Source of the DNA: Stutzerimonas chloritidismutans AW-1
GTDB lineage: Bacteria; Pseudomonadota; Gammaproteobacteria; Pseudomonadales; Pseudomonadaceae
Assembly (NCBI RefSeq): GCF_000495915.1
Contig: NZ_AOFQ01000026.1
Coordinates: 78,497-142,496, forward strand
DNA length: 64,000 nucleotides
Direction of reading: 5' to 3'
Shown here: piece by piece, positions 22,112 to 32,242 of the stretch
How positions within the stretch are numbered: the stretch's first letter is position 1
How the letters are laid out: every line of letters begins with the position of its first letter
The notes under the pieces: generated by a model
Database searches by the model: none
Told to the model about the DNA's origin: nothing
Seen by the model: the letters and a program-made list of their open reading frames with translations, nothing else
Position numbers and translations under genes: made by a program

Positions 22112-22753
22112 TCAGGGGGTATTGAACAACTGGCTGAACGCTCTGGCGCGGCGCTCGACCTCGGCGGGGCTGTCAGCGGCGAACAGCGCGTGCACCACGG
22201 CGATCATCTGCACGCCCTCGGCGATCAGGCTTGGTGCCGTTTCCGGCGTGATGCCGCCAATGGCGACAATCGGCAGGCCAATGCGGGCGCGGGCCTCGCG
22301 CAGCAGCTCGGGACCGGCCGAGGGTGCGCCCGGCTTTGTCTGCGACTGGAAGAAGCGGCCGAAGGCGACATAGCTGGCGCCCTCACGCGCGGCCTGCTCG
22401 GCCAGCGGCAGCTGCGCATGGCAGGTGGCGCCGATGATTGCCTGGCGGCCGAGCAGGGCACGGGCGGCGGCCAGCGAGCCATCTTCCTGGCCTAAGTGCA
22501 GGCCGACACCCAGTCGCGCCGCCAGCTCGGCGTCGTCGTTGATGATCAGTTGCGCGCCATGGCGGGCGCAGAGTTCCTGCAACGCATCGGCCTCACGCAA
22601 GCGACGGGCCTCGTCACTGGATTTGTCGCGGTACTGCAGCAGGCGGGCGCCACCTTTCAACGCGGCTTCGACATACGGCAGCAAACGGCCCTCGGCGAGC
22701 AACTTGCTATCGGTGATGGCGTACAGGCCGCGCAGGCGGGCCGAATCCTTCAT
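22112..22753 (-). CDS. thiE: Thiamine-phosphate synthase ThiE
   Basis: 213 residues. Couples HMP-PP and the thiazole phosphate to give thiamine phosphate. TIM-barrel with [85 protein letters not shown] (with the GRFF/TKP phosphate-binding pattern) and [14 protein letters not shown]. Fourteen bases after thiD, so translated from the same message. No TPP riboswitch was found upstream of thiD. Confidence 0.95.
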   Translation of the reverse strand: MKDSARLRGLYAITDSKLLAEGRLLPYVEAALKGGARLLQYRDKSSDEARRLREADALQELCARHGAQLIINDDAELAARLGVGLHLGQEDGSLAAARALLGRQAIIGATCHAQLPLAEQAAREGASYVAFGRFFQSQTKPGAPSAGPELLREARARIGLPIVAIGGITPETAPSLIAEGVQMIAVVHALFAADSPAEVERRARAFSQLFNTP

Positions 22754-22767
22754 GCGCTGCTCTCCAG

Positions 22768-23562
22768 TCAGACCAGGTCCAGTGGCAGGCGCCGCGGGAC
22801 GAATTGCCCGTGGCCGGGCGCCTCGGCATCGCGCAGGGTGCGCCAGGTGTAGTCGAGCGCCGAACGGACGGCACTGGTCAGCTCCTCGCCCAGCGCCAAA
22901 CGGCCGGCCAGGGCGCTGGCCAGTGTGCAGCCGGAACCGTGATAGCTGCCAGGCAGGCGCGCGCAGGTGAAATCGTGGCGGCTACCATCGCGGCAGTAAA
23001 GACGGTTATGCACTTCGCTTTCATCGCCGTGGCCGCCGGTGATCAGCAGGTGGCGGATGTGCGGCAGCAGGCGTTCGGCACATTCGTCGGCGCTGCCCTC
23101 GGGCAGCTCGGCGAGGATGCGGGCTTCCGGCAGGTTCGGTGTGGCGATGGTCGACACCGGGAACAACCGCTCGCGCATGGCGAAGCCGACATCATCCTTG
23201 CCCAGCGCGCCGCCGCCACCGGCGCGCAGTACCGGATCGCAGACCAGCGGCACGCCGGGCAGCCTGGCCATGATCTCGAGAACGGTCTCGACCATTTCCA
23301 CCGAGCCGAGCATGCCGAGCTTGACTGCCGCGATCGGCATATCGGCGATCACTGCGTTGGCCTGGGCGAGCACCCATTCGCGGTCGAGGACGCGGAAGTC
23401 GGTGACGTTGACGGTGTCCTGCACGGTCAGTGCGGTGACCGTCGGTGCGGCGTGACAGGCTTGCGCCAGGAGGGCTTCGATGTCCGCCTGCAGGCCGGCG
23501 CCGCCACTGGGATCATGGCCGGACAGACAGAGGACGACGGGTCTTGAAGTAGGGTTTTTCAT
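22768..23562 (-). CDS. thiD: Hydroxymethylpyrimidine (phosphate) kinase ThiD
   Basis: 264 residues from ATG 23562; upstream in-frame sequence to 23778 is not ThiD-like. Ribokinase-family enzyme that phosphorylates HMP and HMP-P. Motifs: [59 protein letters not shown], and the anion-hole/catalytic block [18 protein letters not shown] near the C-terminus. Forms an operon with thiE. Confidence 0.95.
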   Translation of the reverse strand: MKNPTSRPVVLCLSGHDPSGGAGLQADIEALLAQACHAAPTVTALTVQDTVNVTDFRVLDREWVLAQANAVIADMPIAAVKLGMLGSVEMVETVLEIMARLPGVPLVCDPVLRAGGGGALGKDDVGFAMRERLFPVSTIATPNLPEARILAELPEGSADECAERLLPHIRHLLITGGHGDESEVHNRLYCRDGSRHDFTCARLPGSYHGSGCTLASALAGRLALGEELTSAVRSALDYTWRTLRDAEAPGHGQFVPRRLPLDLV

Positions 23563-23786
23563 GGCGTGCGAGCTTATCACCAAACAGCGCTGGCGGGACG
23601 CGGCAGTTGTGCGTTTAACCGCCGCTGCGGAGCTCGCCGGCCATCGGACGATCGATCCCTCAGGCATTCGCCTTTTCCGGCTGCAACCATCGCTGTGGTA
23701 GATTGCTGGCACTTTGGTTTTCGGACCGGGTGGCGGGGTTCGCGGGGCGTGAATCCGTTTTCGTCGCCTGGCCTGCACGAGGCATC

Positions 23787-25787
23787 ATGCGGTACGTCTT
23801 CCTGCTTATCCTGGCCCTCTTGCCGGCCCTGGCCGCTGCCGTCGAACTGGACGAACACCCCCGTCACCTGCCACTCGGGCAGCACATGCGGGTGTTCGAG
23901 GATCCACTAGGCAACGCGCAGATCGACGAGGTCGCCTCGCCCGCGTTCGAAAGTCACTTCCTGCCTCACCGGACCGCGGTGTTCAACGCCGGCTATTCGC
24001 GCTCCGCGCATTGGGTGCGCGTCGATCTGCATTACCGTCCGCAAACCGTGCAAGGCGCGCGACGCTGGTTGCTGGAGGTGGCCTATCCGCCGCTCGACAG
24101 CCTGCAGCTGTACCTGCCGGACGGCAAAGGCGGTTACCGCCTGGCCCGCGACACTGGCGACACCCGCCCCTGGGCCAGCCGCGAGATCGGCCAGGGTAAC
24201 TACCTGTTCGAAGTGCAGCTGCCGACCGATCGGCCCCAGCGCCTGTACCTGCGCGTGCAAAGCGAGGGTTCGATCCAGGTGCCCCTGAGTCTCTGGTCGC
24301 ATCACGCCTATCTTGAGGCGCAACCCGGGCGGCTCTATGTGCTGGGCATGATCTACGGCGTACTGCTGGCGATGCTGGTCTACAACCTGTTCATCTATAT
24401 CAGCATCCGCGATCCCAGCTATCTCTACTACATCCTCTACATCGCCGCGTTCGGCCTCTACCAGGTCTCGGTGAACGGTGCCGGTGTGCAGTTCCTCTGG
24501 CCGGATCGTCCCTGGTGGGCCAATGCCGCGACGCCGCTGCTGATCGGGGCCACCGGGCTGTTCGGCTGCCTGTTTACCCGCAGCTTCCTGCGCACCGCCG
24601 AGCACAGCCGCTGGGTGGATTGGCTGCTGCGGCTGATCATTGTCTTCTCGGTGCTGGTGATGGCGCTCGCAATGGCCGCCGATTACGGAGTGGCCCTGCG
24701 CCTGGCCACCGCGCTGGCGCTGCTGTTCACCCTGGCGGTGTTTGCCGCCGGCATCCTGGCCTGGCTGCGTGGCATGCGCGTGGCGCGCTACTTCATCATC
24801 GCCTGGAGCGCGCTGCTGGTCGGCGGGCAGATCAACACGCTGATGGTGCTCGGGCACCTGCCGCACAACTTCCTGACCATGTACGCCAGCCAGCTTGGCG
24901 CCGCGCTGGAAGTAGTGCTGCTGTCGATGGCGCTGGCCGATCGCATCAACGCGCTGAAGGACGAGCGGGCGAAGATCCTGGAAAACGCCCGCGCCGAGCT
25001 GGAACAGCTGAACAGCGAGCTGGCCGAGAGCAACCGGCTCAAGGACGAGTTTCTCTCCAATATCAGCCACGAACTGCGCACGCCGATGATGGGTGTCATG
25101 GGCGCCCTGGAGCTGTTGCCGAGCTCGGATACGGCGGAAGAGCTGCAGCAATACCAGCACATCGCCACCGGCTCGGCGCGCGACATGATGCGCCTAGTCA
25201 ACAACATCCTGGTGCTCAGCGAACTGCGCGCCGGCAAGCTGCGCCTGCAGGATCAGCGTTTCAGTCTGCGGGAAACTGCGGCACGGCTGCAGCAGCAGTT
25301 CGACCCGCGGGCGCAGGACAAGGGCCTGGCCTTCGATCTCGAGTTCGACGAGAAACTGCCCGACCGCGTGTACGGCGATGGCGAGAAGCTGGAACAGAGC
25401 ATCTGTCATCTGCTCGACAACGCCGTCAAGTTCACTTCCCGCGGAGCCGTCACGCTGCGTTTCGCCGGCGCGGTGGAGCAGCGCGAGCTGCTGCTGAATA
25501 TCGAGGTCGTCGACAGCGGCATCGGTTTCAGCGACGCCGATCAGGCCTTTCTCTATCACCAGTTCCGTCAGGTCGACGGCTCCATGACCCGGCGCTACGG
25601 CGGCCTCGGCATCGGCCTGGCAATCAGTCGGGGGCTGATCGAAGTGATGGGTGGACAGCTCGATCAGCAATCGCGACCGGGGCTGGGTAGCCGCTTCTGC
25701 GTGCGCCTGCGCCTGCCGCTGAGCGCCGCGGATGGGCTCGCCGCGGGCCGTGCCAACGGACTTCCGCCCAGCGCGCCGATTGCCTGA
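23787..25787 (+). CDS. ladS: LadS-like membrane sensor histidine kinase, without receiver domain
   Basis: 666 residues from ATG 23787; upstream ORF sequence is not needed. Signal peptide (RYVFLLILALLPALAAA), a periplasmic 7TMR-DISMED2 domain (about 30-170), then a 7TM-DISM segment of seven helices (about 185-385). A short coiled coil (ENARAELEQLNSELAESN) leads to HisKA (SHELRTPMM, His428) and HATPase_c (LLDNAVKFT, VVDSGIGFSD, YGGLGIGLAIS). P. aeruginosa LadS controls the Gac/Rsm switch and has a C-terminal receiver; here the protein ends about 20 residues after the ATPase domain. Position next to thiD supports orthology. Confidence 0.9.
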   Translation: MRYVFLLILALLPALAAAVELDEHPRHLPLGQHMRVFEDPLGNAQIDEVASPAFESHFLPHRTAVFNAGYSRSAHWVRVDLHYRPQTVQGARRWLLEVAYPPLDSLQLYLPDGKGGYRLARDTGDTRPWASREIGQGNYLFEVQLPTDRPQRLYLRVQSEGSIQVPLSLWSHHAYLEAQPGRLYVLGMIYGVLLAMLVYNLFIYISIRDPSYLYYILYIAAFGLYQVSVNGAGVQFLWPDRPWWANAATPLLIGATGLFGCLFTRSFLRTAEHSRWVDWLLRLIIVFSVLVMALAMAADYGVALRLATALALLFTLAVFAAGILAWLRGMRVARYFIIAWSALLVGGQINTLMVLGHLPHNFLTMYASQLGAALEVVLLSMALADRINALKDERAKILENARAELEQLNSELAESNRLKDEFLSNISHELRTPMMGVMGALELLPSSDTAEELQQYQHIATGSARDMMRLVNNILVLSELRAGKLRLQDQRFSLRETAARLQQQFDPRAQDKGLAFDLEFDEKLPDRVYGDGEKLEQSICHLLDNAVKFTSRGAVTLRFAGAVEQRELLLNIEVVDSGIGFSDADQAFLYHQFRQVDGSMTRRYGGLGIGLAISRGLIEVMGGQLDQQSRPGLGSRFCVRLRLPLSAADGLAAGRANGLPPSAPIA

Positions 25788-25916
25788 CGCGCGGACCTTT
25801 TGGCCGATACCTCGCTTCAACCGTCGCCGTACAGCATGGTTCACTGCTGATCCATCGCGAGCGCGGACTACGCTTGCTGGCACCGTCGCGGCATCGGTAT
25901 CGAAGGAGGACGCTAG

Positions 25917-27563
25917 ATGAACCTGCAGACCTGCGCCGAAACCCATGAGGTCACCAATCAGGTGCCGCCGCTGGATGGCGCCAACCTCTACCGCATCGAC
26001 CTGCCATTGCAGCAGTGGGTGCAGCGCTACCACGGCAGCTGGGCGGAAGATCGACTGGACCGTTACGGCGCGCTCGCCGGCGGGCCCTTGATGCAGGCCG
26101 GCTTTCTCGCCAACGAGAACAGGCCGGTGTTCAGGAGTCATGACCGCTACGGCCATCGCATCGATCTGGTGGAGTTTCACCCCGCTTATCACGAACTGAT
26201 GCGTGCTGCCGTCGAGCACGGCATTCCGTCGCTGCCCTGGAGCGATCCGCAGCCCGGTGCCCAAGTGGCCCGTGCGGCGCTGATGTACCTGCACAACCAG
26301 GCCGAAGCCGGCAGCAGCTGCCCGTTGACCATGACCTACGCCAGCGTGCCGGCGCTACGCCTGCAGCCTGACCTAGCCGAACGCTGGCTGCCGAAGATCC
26401 TCGCCCGCGAATATGACCCGCGTAACCTGCCGATGGAGCAGAAGGCCGGCGTGACCATCGGCATGGCGATGACCGAGAAGCAGGGCGGCACCGACGTGCG
26501 CGCCAACAGCACACGCGCCTATCCGGTTGGCGCCGGTGGCCCCGGGCAGACCTACGAGCTGGTCGGGCACAAGTGGTTCTGTTCGGCGCCGATGTGCGAT
26601 GCGTTCCTCACCCTGGCGCAGACCGACAAGGGCCTGTCCTGCTTCCTGCTGCCGCGCCATCGCCCGGATGGCACGCGCAACCAGTTCTACATCCAGCGCC
26701 TGAAGAACAAGCTGGGCAACTGGGCCAACGCCTCCAGCGAAGTCGAGTACCGCGGCGCGCTGGCCTGGATGGTCGGTGAGGAAGGGCGCGGCGTGCCGAC
26801 CATCATCGAGATGGTCTCCTCGACCCGTTTCGATTGCATGATCGGTTCCAGCTCGCTGATGCGTCAGGCCCTGACCCAGGCCATGCACCATTGCGCGCAC
26901 CGCCAGGTCGGCGGCCGGGTCCTGCTGGAGCAGCCGCTGATGCAGAACGTACTGGCCGATCTCGCCCTGGAAAGCGAAGCGGCGCTGGCGCTGACCCTGC
27001 GCATGGGCCGTGCCCAGGACAATCGCCATGATGAGCACGAAGACAAGTTCGCCCGGCTGGTCACCGCCATCGGCAAGTACTGGATCTGTAAACGCGCGCC
27101 GAACATGATCGCCGAGGCCAGCGAATGCCTGGGCGGTGCCGGCTACGTCGAGGAAACCATCCTGCCGCGGCTGTATCGCGAGGCACCGGTGAATTCCATC
27201 TGGGAAGGTTCCGGCAACGTGCAGTGCCTCGACGTCTTGCGCGCGCTATCGAAGGAGCCGGGCGTGCTCGAAGTACTGTTCGCCGAGCTCGGCGACGGTC
27301 ACGGCGACGCCCGCCTGAAGGCGCATATCCGGCGGCTGAAGGCCGCCTTCGGCGATACCGAGGACATCCAGTACCGCGCCCGCCAGCTCACCGAGGACGT
27401 TGCCGTCGGCCTGCAGGCCAAACTGCTGCTCGAAGCGGGCAACGCCGCCGTTTCGGATGCCTTCATCGCCAGTCGCCTGGAAGTGCACGGGCGGGTTTAT
27501 GGAACGTTGCCGCGCGGGCTCGACATCGACGCGCTGCTGGCGCGCAGTGCGCCGCATCTGTGA
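25917..27563 (+). CDS. Acyl-CoA dehydrogenase, AidB-like
   Basis: 548 residues, longer than ordinary acyl-CoA dehydrogenases and of AidB type. Strong ribosome binding site GGAGG 9 bases before the ATG. FAD-binding signatures: AMTEKQGGTDVRANSTRA and YELVGHKWFCSAPMCDAFL. The C-terminal block ECLGGAGYVEETILPRLYREAPVNSIWEGSGNVQ is diagnostic for AidB relatives. E. coli AidB binds DNA and is linked to alkylation protection. The substrate here is unknown. It lies between ladS and a convergent channel gene, the same neighbour as in P. aeruginosa. Confidence 0.91.
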   Translation: MNLQTCAETHEVTNQVPPLDGANLYRIDLPLQQWVQRYHGSWAEDRLDRYGALAGGPLMQAGFLANENRPVFRSHDRYGHRIDLVEFHPAYHELMRAAVEHGIPSLPWSDPQPGAQVARAALMYLHNQAEAGSSCPLTMTYASVPALRLQPDLAERWLPKILAREYDPRNLPMEQKAGVTIGMAMTEKQGGTDVRANSTRAYPVGAGGPGQTYELVGHKWFCSAPMCDAFLTLAQTDKGLSCFLLPRHRPDGTRNQFYIQRLKNKLGNWANASSEVEYRGALAWMVGEEGRGVPTIIEMVSSTRFDCMIGSSSLMRQALTQAMHHCAHRQVGGRVLLEQPLMQNVLADLALESEAALALTLRMGRAQDNRHDEHEDKFARLVTAIGKYWICKRAPNMIAEASECLGGAGYVEETILPRLYREAPVNSIWEGSGNVQCLDVLRALSKEPGVLEVLFAELGDGHGDARLKAHIRRLKAAFGDTEDIQYRARQLTEDVAVGLQAKLLLEAGNAAVSDAFIASRLEVHGRVYGTLPRGLDIDALLARSAPHL

Positions 27564-27585
27564 CTCCGTGGCAGGGTTGCGTCGC

Positions 27586-28428
27586 CTAGCGGCGCGCCTG
27601 CCCGCGTAGCAGGTCCTTGAGCTCGGCGATTTCCCCACGCAGGGCGCGGACCTCCTCATGCAGGTCCGCCTCGATGTGCTCGCGCGCCGCCTCGATGCTC
27701 GCCTGGGTGGCTTCGTGCTCCGCATCGGTAACCGTCTGCATCGCGTTGACGATGATGGCGATGAACAGGTTGAGCATGGTGAAGGTGGCAATCAGGATGA
27801 ACGGGATGAAGAACACCCAGGCGTAGGGGAATACGTCCATCAGCGGGCGCACGATGCCCATCGACCAGCTTTCCAGCGTCATCACCTGGAACAGTGTGTA
27901 GATCGAACGACCGAGGTTGCCGAACCACTCGGGGAAGTCGGCGCCGAACAGCCCGGTGGCGATCACTGCGGAAACGTAGAAGACCAGCGCCAGCACCATG
28001 GCAATCGAGCCAAGACCGGGAATGGCTGACAGCAGCGCGCCAACCACGCGGCGCATCGACGGCACCATCGTGACCATGCGCATCACCCGCAGTACGCGCA
28101 GGGCACGTAGAACGCTGAACGGGCCGCTGGCGGGCACCAGCGCGATGGCAACCACGGTGAAATCGAACAGGCTCCAGGGATCACGGAAAAACGCCGCGCG
28201 ATGAACGTAGATGCGCGCTGCGATTTCCACCACGAATACGCCGAGGATCAACATGTCGAGCACTCTGAGCAGCTCGCCCCAGCTGGCCACCAGTGCCGGC
28301 GAGGTCTGCATGCCGAGGATGGCCGCGTTGATCACGATCAGCAGCAGAATGCTGCGCTGAACGGCTGGCTGCTCAATGAGCTGTTGCAGTCGACGACGAG
28401 TACTCGTTTCCACGGGTGTTGCCTGCAT
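27586..28428 (-). CDS. Voltage-gated sodium-type ion channel (NaChBac family)
   Basis: 280 residues with six membrane helices. S4 carries regularly spaced Arg (LRALRVLRVMRMVTM, then MRRVV). The pore loop VMTLESWSMG contains the TLESW selectivity filter typical of bacterial sodium channels (NaChBac/NavAb type), not the TVGYG of potassium channels. The S6 helix is followed by a ~45-residue heptad-like tail (EHIEADLHEEVRALRGEIAELKDLL), the four-helix coiled coil that tetramerises these channels. Physiological role in this lineage is unknown; in alkaliphiles such channels support sodium cycling and motility. Convergent with the acyl-CoA dehydrogenase gene. Confidence 0.92.
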   Translation of the reverse strand: MQATPVETSTRRRLQQLIEQPAVQRSILLLIVINAAILGMQTSPALVASWGELLRVLDMLILGVFVVEIAARIYVHRAAFFRDPWSLFDFTVVAIALVPASGPFSVLRALRVLRVMRMVTMVPSMRRVVGALLSAIPGLGSIAMVLALVFYVSAVIATGLFGADFPEWFGNLGRSIYTLFQVMTLESWSMGIVRPLMDVFPYAWVFFIPFILIATFTMLNLFIAIIVNAMQTVTDAEHEATQASIEAAREHIEADLHEEVRALRGEIAELKDLLRGQARR

Positions 28429-28950
28429 GATGCCTACCTGTCTGTTTCGATCATCGCCCTGCCCGCGACCGTGGGGCTACCGTTGAATACAGTCGGGCGG
28501 GCGCGAGTATGGTGGCGAAGACCAGCGCGGGGAAGTGACGGCGGTGCCCGGTTCGTTTCCTGATTTGACAGCGTTCAGGCGGCGCTTTGGGCGCGGCGAC
28601 AGCCTGGGTGGCCCGGTTTAACCGCGTGAAGTGCGGCCTGCGAACGCCTCGCCGCCGGCCGGTCGCGGTTGCGCTGGGCGTCGATACCGGCTATGACCTC
28701 TCCTGTGCGGCGGCCTGCTAGTACCTTTGTATAACAGCCAAACGAGCTGGTGCTCCTAGAATGGGGCGAGCGACTACGTTACGGGGTTGCAAGTGCCGCA
28801 TGATTTTTTGAGGTTCCGATTTGAGCGGCAAAAGACATGGGCGCTTTGTCTCCGGACATCAAGTGGCCGTCTCCCTGCCTCGTCAGGCCTGGCGAATTTC
28901 TTTGCAGAGCCTTCACGGACGAGCATTCGATGAGTTTCTGAGGTGAGTTC
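28429..28950. other. Intergenic region between the channel and the CoA-transferase genes, no gene seen
   Basis: About 520 bases between divergent genes. The open frames here have no family features and are poor in ribosome sites. A ribosome binding site (GAGGTGA) precedes the CoA-transferase ATG at 28951. No terminator, recognisable promoter or repeat could be assigned with confidence; promoters of both divergent genes must lie here. Confidence 0.6.
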
Positions 28951-30462
28951 ATGGCAACCGATCTAAACAAGTACATCCGCAACGCAGCGTTTCTCGACAA
29001 GGTCGTCTCGGCAGAAGAGGCCGCGTCGTGGATCGAGGACGGCATGACGCTGGGCATGAGCGGCTTCACCCTGTTCGGGGAGCCGAAGGTGTTTCCGAAG
29101 GCACTGTCCGAACGCGGCCAGCGCGAGAAATTCAAGGTCAACCTGTTCACCGGCGCGTCCATGGGCCCGGCAGCCGACCAGTCGATGGCCGAAGCCGGCA
29201 TCATCAACAAGCGCATTCCGTATCAGGGCAACCCGGTGCAGCGCAAGAAAATCAACGCTGGCGAGGTGCTCTACATCGACCAGCACCTGTCCCATACCGC
29301 GGAACTGCTGCGTCAAGGCGTGCTGCCACAGGTCGACTACGCCATCATCGAGGCGGCGGCCATCACCGAGGATGGCCAGATCATCCCGACCGGTTCGGTC
29401 GGTAACTCGCCGATCTTCGTGCAGAACGCCAAGCACGTGATCATCGAGCTGAACACCTCTGCTCCGCGCGAGTACGAAGGCATGCACGACATCTACATCC
29501 CCGGCCCGGCCGGCGAGGATTCGCGCAAGGACATCCCGGTCTACAACGTCAGCAAGCGCATCGGCTCGATCGGTATCCCGGTCGATCCTGCCAAGGTGCG
29601 CGGTATCGTGCTGTCCAGCGAGCCGGACATTCCTTCCCCGCTGTTCGAGCCGAACGCCGAAACCCAGAAAATCGCCGACAACCTGCTGGACTTCCTGCGT
29701 GAGGAAGTGAAGCTGGGACGCCTGACCAACAGCCTGGCTCCGCTGCAGTCCGGTGTGGGCTCGGTAGCCAACGCGGTGCTGGCCGGCATGAAGACTTCCG
29801 AGTTCAAGGACCTGACCGTCGCTTCCGAAGTGCTGCAGGACGGCGTTTTCGACCTGATCGACGCCGGAGTGGTGAAGTTCGCCGCCGCCACCGCCTTCTC
29901 CCTGTCGAAGAAGCGCGTGGACAACCTGGCCTCGGACCTCGCCAAGTACGCCGGCAAGGTGGTGTTCCGTCCGCAGGAGATCTCCAATCATCCGGAAGTG
30001 ATCCGCCGGCTGGGGATCATCTCCTTCAACACTGCGCTGGAAGCCGACATCTACGGCAACGTGAACTCCACGCACGTCAACGGCACCCACATGATGAATG
30101 GTATCGGCGGCTCGGGTGACTTCGCCCGCAACGCACGTATCAGCATCTTCGTGACGACCTCGACGGCGAAGGACGGCAAGATCTCCTCCATAGTACCGTT
30201 CGTCACGCATGTGGATCACACCAACCACGACGTCGACGTGATCATCACCGAGCAGGGCTATGCCGATCTGCGCGGGCTGGCGCCCGTCGAGGCGGCGGCG
30301 CGAATCATCAACAACTGCATGCACCCGGATTACCGGGCCCAGGCGCTCGCCTACCTCGAAGAGGCGAAGCAGCGTGGCGGCCACACCCCGCACGTGCTGG
30401 AAAAAGCCTTCTCCTGGCATGCCAACTTCGCCAAGAACGGCACCATGCTGCTGGACAAGTAA
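28951..30462 (+). CDS. Acetyl-CoA hydrolase / succinyl-CoA:acetate CoA-transferase family protein
   Basis: 503 residues, Cat1/AarC-type class I CoA-transferase. Hallmark blocks: GMTLGMSGFTLFGEPK, VDYAIIEAAAITEDGQIIPTGSVG, the GxGGxGDFARNA block (MMNGIGGSGDFARNAR) and NSTHVNGTHMM. The last block plus EGMHDIY and the Glu-containing SNHPEVIRRLG match succinyl-CoA:acetate CoA-transferases. Such enzymes move CoA between acetate and succinate. Pseudomonas annotations often call it acetyl-CoA hydrolase, so the precise reaction is uncertain. Its own terminator follows at 30525. Confidence 0.92.
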   Translation: MATDLNKYIRNAAFLDKVVSAEEAASWIEDGMTLGMSGFTLFGEPKVFPKALSERGQREKFKVNLFTGASMGPAADQSMAEAGIINKRIPYQGNPVQRKKINAGEVLYIDQHLSHTAELLRQGVLPQVDYAIIEAAAITEDGQIIPTGSVGNSPIFVQNAKHVIIELNTSAPREYEGMHDIYIPGPAGEDSRKDIPVYNVSKRIGSIGIPVDPAKVRGIVLSSEPDIPSPLFEPNAETQKIADNLLDFLREEVKLGRLTNSLAPLQSGVGSVANAVLAGMKTSEFKDLTVASEVLQDGVFDLIDAGVVKFAAATAFSLSKKRVDNLASDLAKYAGKVVFRPQEISNHPEVIRRLGIISFNTALEADIYGNVNSTHVNGTHMMNGIGGSGDFARNARISIFVTTSTAKDGKISSIVPFVTHVDHTNHDVDVIITEQGYADLRGLAPVEAAARIINNCMHPDYRAQALAYLEEAKQRGGHTPHVLEKAFSWHANFAKNGTMLLDK

Positions 30463-30524
30463 TCGGTAGGAGCCTGTGCGGCTGATGCAGCAATGCATCG
30501 GCGGCGGGCTCGAAGCGGTGCCCG

Positions 30525-30560
30525 AATCCGACGCCAGGCTCTGGCGTCGGATTTTTTTTC
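30525..30560 (+). terminator. Intrinsic terminator after the CoA-transferase gene
   Basis: A 13-bp perfect stem AATCCGACGCCAG (30525-30537) with its complement (30541-30553), a 3-nt loop GCT, and a run of eight T ending at 30559. It separates the CoA-transferase transcript from amn, 125 bases further on. Confidence 0.93.
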
Positions 30561-30683
30561 GCCGATGACGGCGCACATTTCCAGCGCGCCGGCGTCTCGG
30601 ATGCGGCTCCAACCGCTCGGCTGCGTATACATCCGTCACCAAATGCAGCCAAGATAGGCCCGTGTGTTAAGCCAGGATGAGCC

Positions 30684-32159
30684 ATGACTTCCAACGAATC
30701 CAGAACCTTCACCGTCGCCACCTGCGCTGAGGAGGCGGTCGACAAGCTGGCCGAGCTGCACGCGCAGGCCACAGCGGCGCTCAACCAGGCGCTCAAACGC
30801 TACGTAACCAGCCGCACCGAGCCCAGTGCCGCGGAGCGCAACCTGTTCCGCTACCCGCAGCTGCGCCTGACCTACGAGTGCCACGGCGAAGTGCCGGCCT
30901 CGACCCGTGCCTACGCCAAGGTCCAGGCACCCGGCGTGTACAGCGTCACTGTGACCCATCCGGCGGCGTTCCGCGCCTATCTGCTCGATCAGCTGAAACC
31001 GCTGATCCAGGACTTTAACGTCACCGTTGAGGTCGGCATGAGCGACCGCAACATCCCTTATCCGTACGTCATCGAGCAGGGCGACGAGCTGGCCGGCACC
31101 GGTGTGACCGCCGCCGAGCTGGCGCGGGTATTCCCCAGCACCGACCTGTCCGCCGCTACCGACGATATCGCCGACGGGCTCTACGACTGGGAGCACGCCG
31201 ATCCCTATCCGCTGGCACTGTTCGATGGCGCGCGGGTGGACTTCTCGCTGCGCCGGCTGGTGCACTACACCGGCAGCGATTGGCGCCACGTACAGCCGTG
31301 GATCCTGCTGACCAACTACCACCGCTACGTCGACCAGTTCATCCGCCACGGCCTCGACATGCTGCGCGACGACACCCGCTTCACGCGCATGGTCTTGCCG
31401 GGCAACGTGATCATCGAGCGCGGCATGGAGGAGGGCGAGGCGCAGGCGATCATCGGTGGCGTGATGTGGCACCGCTACCAGATGCCGGCCTATCACCTGA
31501 TCGCCGAGGACGGCCACGGCATCACCCTGGTCAACATCGGCGTCGGCCCGTCCAATGCGAAGAACATCACCGACCACCTCGCCGTGCTGCGCCCGCACTG
31601 CTGGCTGATGATCGGTCACTGCGGCGGGCTGCGGCAGTCGCAATCCATCGGCGACTACGTGCTGGCCCACGCCTACATGCGCCGCGATGGCATCCTCGAT
31701 CGCGTACTGCCGCCGCACATCCCGCTGCCTGCACTGGCCGAGGTGCAGCAGGCGCTGCAGGATGCCGCCGCGACGGTCACCGGCGAACAGGGCGAAGCGC
31801 TGAAGAAGCGTTTGCGTACCGGCACCGTGCTGACCTACGACGATCGCAACTGGGAGCTGCGCTGGGCGCAGGAAAGGCCGCTGATCAACCTTTCGCGCGC
31901 GGTAGCGGTGGACATGGAAAGCGGCACCATCGCCGCCCAGGGCTACCGCCTGCGGGTGCCGTACGGCACCTTGCTCTGCGTATCGGACAAGCCGCTGCAC
32001 AGCGAGATCAAGCTGCCCGGCTCGGCCAATGCGTTCTACGAGCGGGCCGTGACCCAGCACCTGAAAATCGGCATCACCGCACTGGAACTGCTGCGCAGCC
32101 AGCTCAACTCGCTGCATTCGCGCAAGCTACGCAGCTTTGACGAGCCGCCGTTCCGCTGA
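30684..32159 (+). CDS. amn: AMP nucleosidase
   Basis: 491 residues. Cleaves AMP to adenine and ribose 5-phosphate. An N-terminal regulatory domain (about 1-200) is followed by a phosphorylase-superfamily catalytic domain with TLVNIGVGPSNAKNITDHLAVLRPHCWLMIGHCGGLRQSQ and AVAVDMESGTIAAQGYR, the latter the ribose-binding block of the family. Length matches E. coli Amn (484). It follows a terminator and probably has its own promoter. Confidence 0.95.
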   Translation: MTSNESRTFTVATCAEEAVDKLAELHAQATAALNQALKRYVTSRTEPSAAERNLFRYPQLRLTYECHGEVPASTRAYAKVQAPGVYSVTVTHPAAFRAYLLDQLKPLIQDFNVTVEVGMSDRNIPYPYVIEQGDELAGTGVTAAELARVFPSTDLSAATDDIADGLYDWEHADPYPLALFDGARVDFSLRRLVHYTGSDWRHVQPWILLTNYHRYVDQFIRHGLDMLRDDTRFTRMVLPGNVIIERGMEEGEAQAIIGGVMWHRYQMPAYHLIAEDGHGITLVNIGVGPSNAKNITDHLAVLRPHCWLMIGHCGGLRQSQSIGDYVLAHAYMRRDGILDRVLPPHIPLPALAEVQQALQDAAATVTGEQGEALKKRLRTGTVLTYDDRNWELRWAQERPLINLSRAVAVDMESGTIAAQGYRLRVPYGTLLCVSDKPLHSEIKLPGSANAFYERAVTQHLKIGITALELLRSQLNSLHSRKLRSFDEPPFR

Positions 32160-32242
32160 ATCAGCATGCGCTGCCACGGCGGTTTCGTGGGAATGGACGA
32201 TACTCACATCGTTCATTCCCGCGTCAGCACCGGAGGTTCAAC

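Noticed and set aside
22754..22767. Possible TPP riboswitch for the thiD-thiE genes
   Set aside because: The gap between the genes is 14 bases, and the region before thiD (23563-23786) shows no TPP-aptamer core that I could recognise.
28963..30642. 559-codon - strand frame opposite the CoA-transferase gene
   Set aside because: Shadow; no family features, and the + strand gene is unambiguous.
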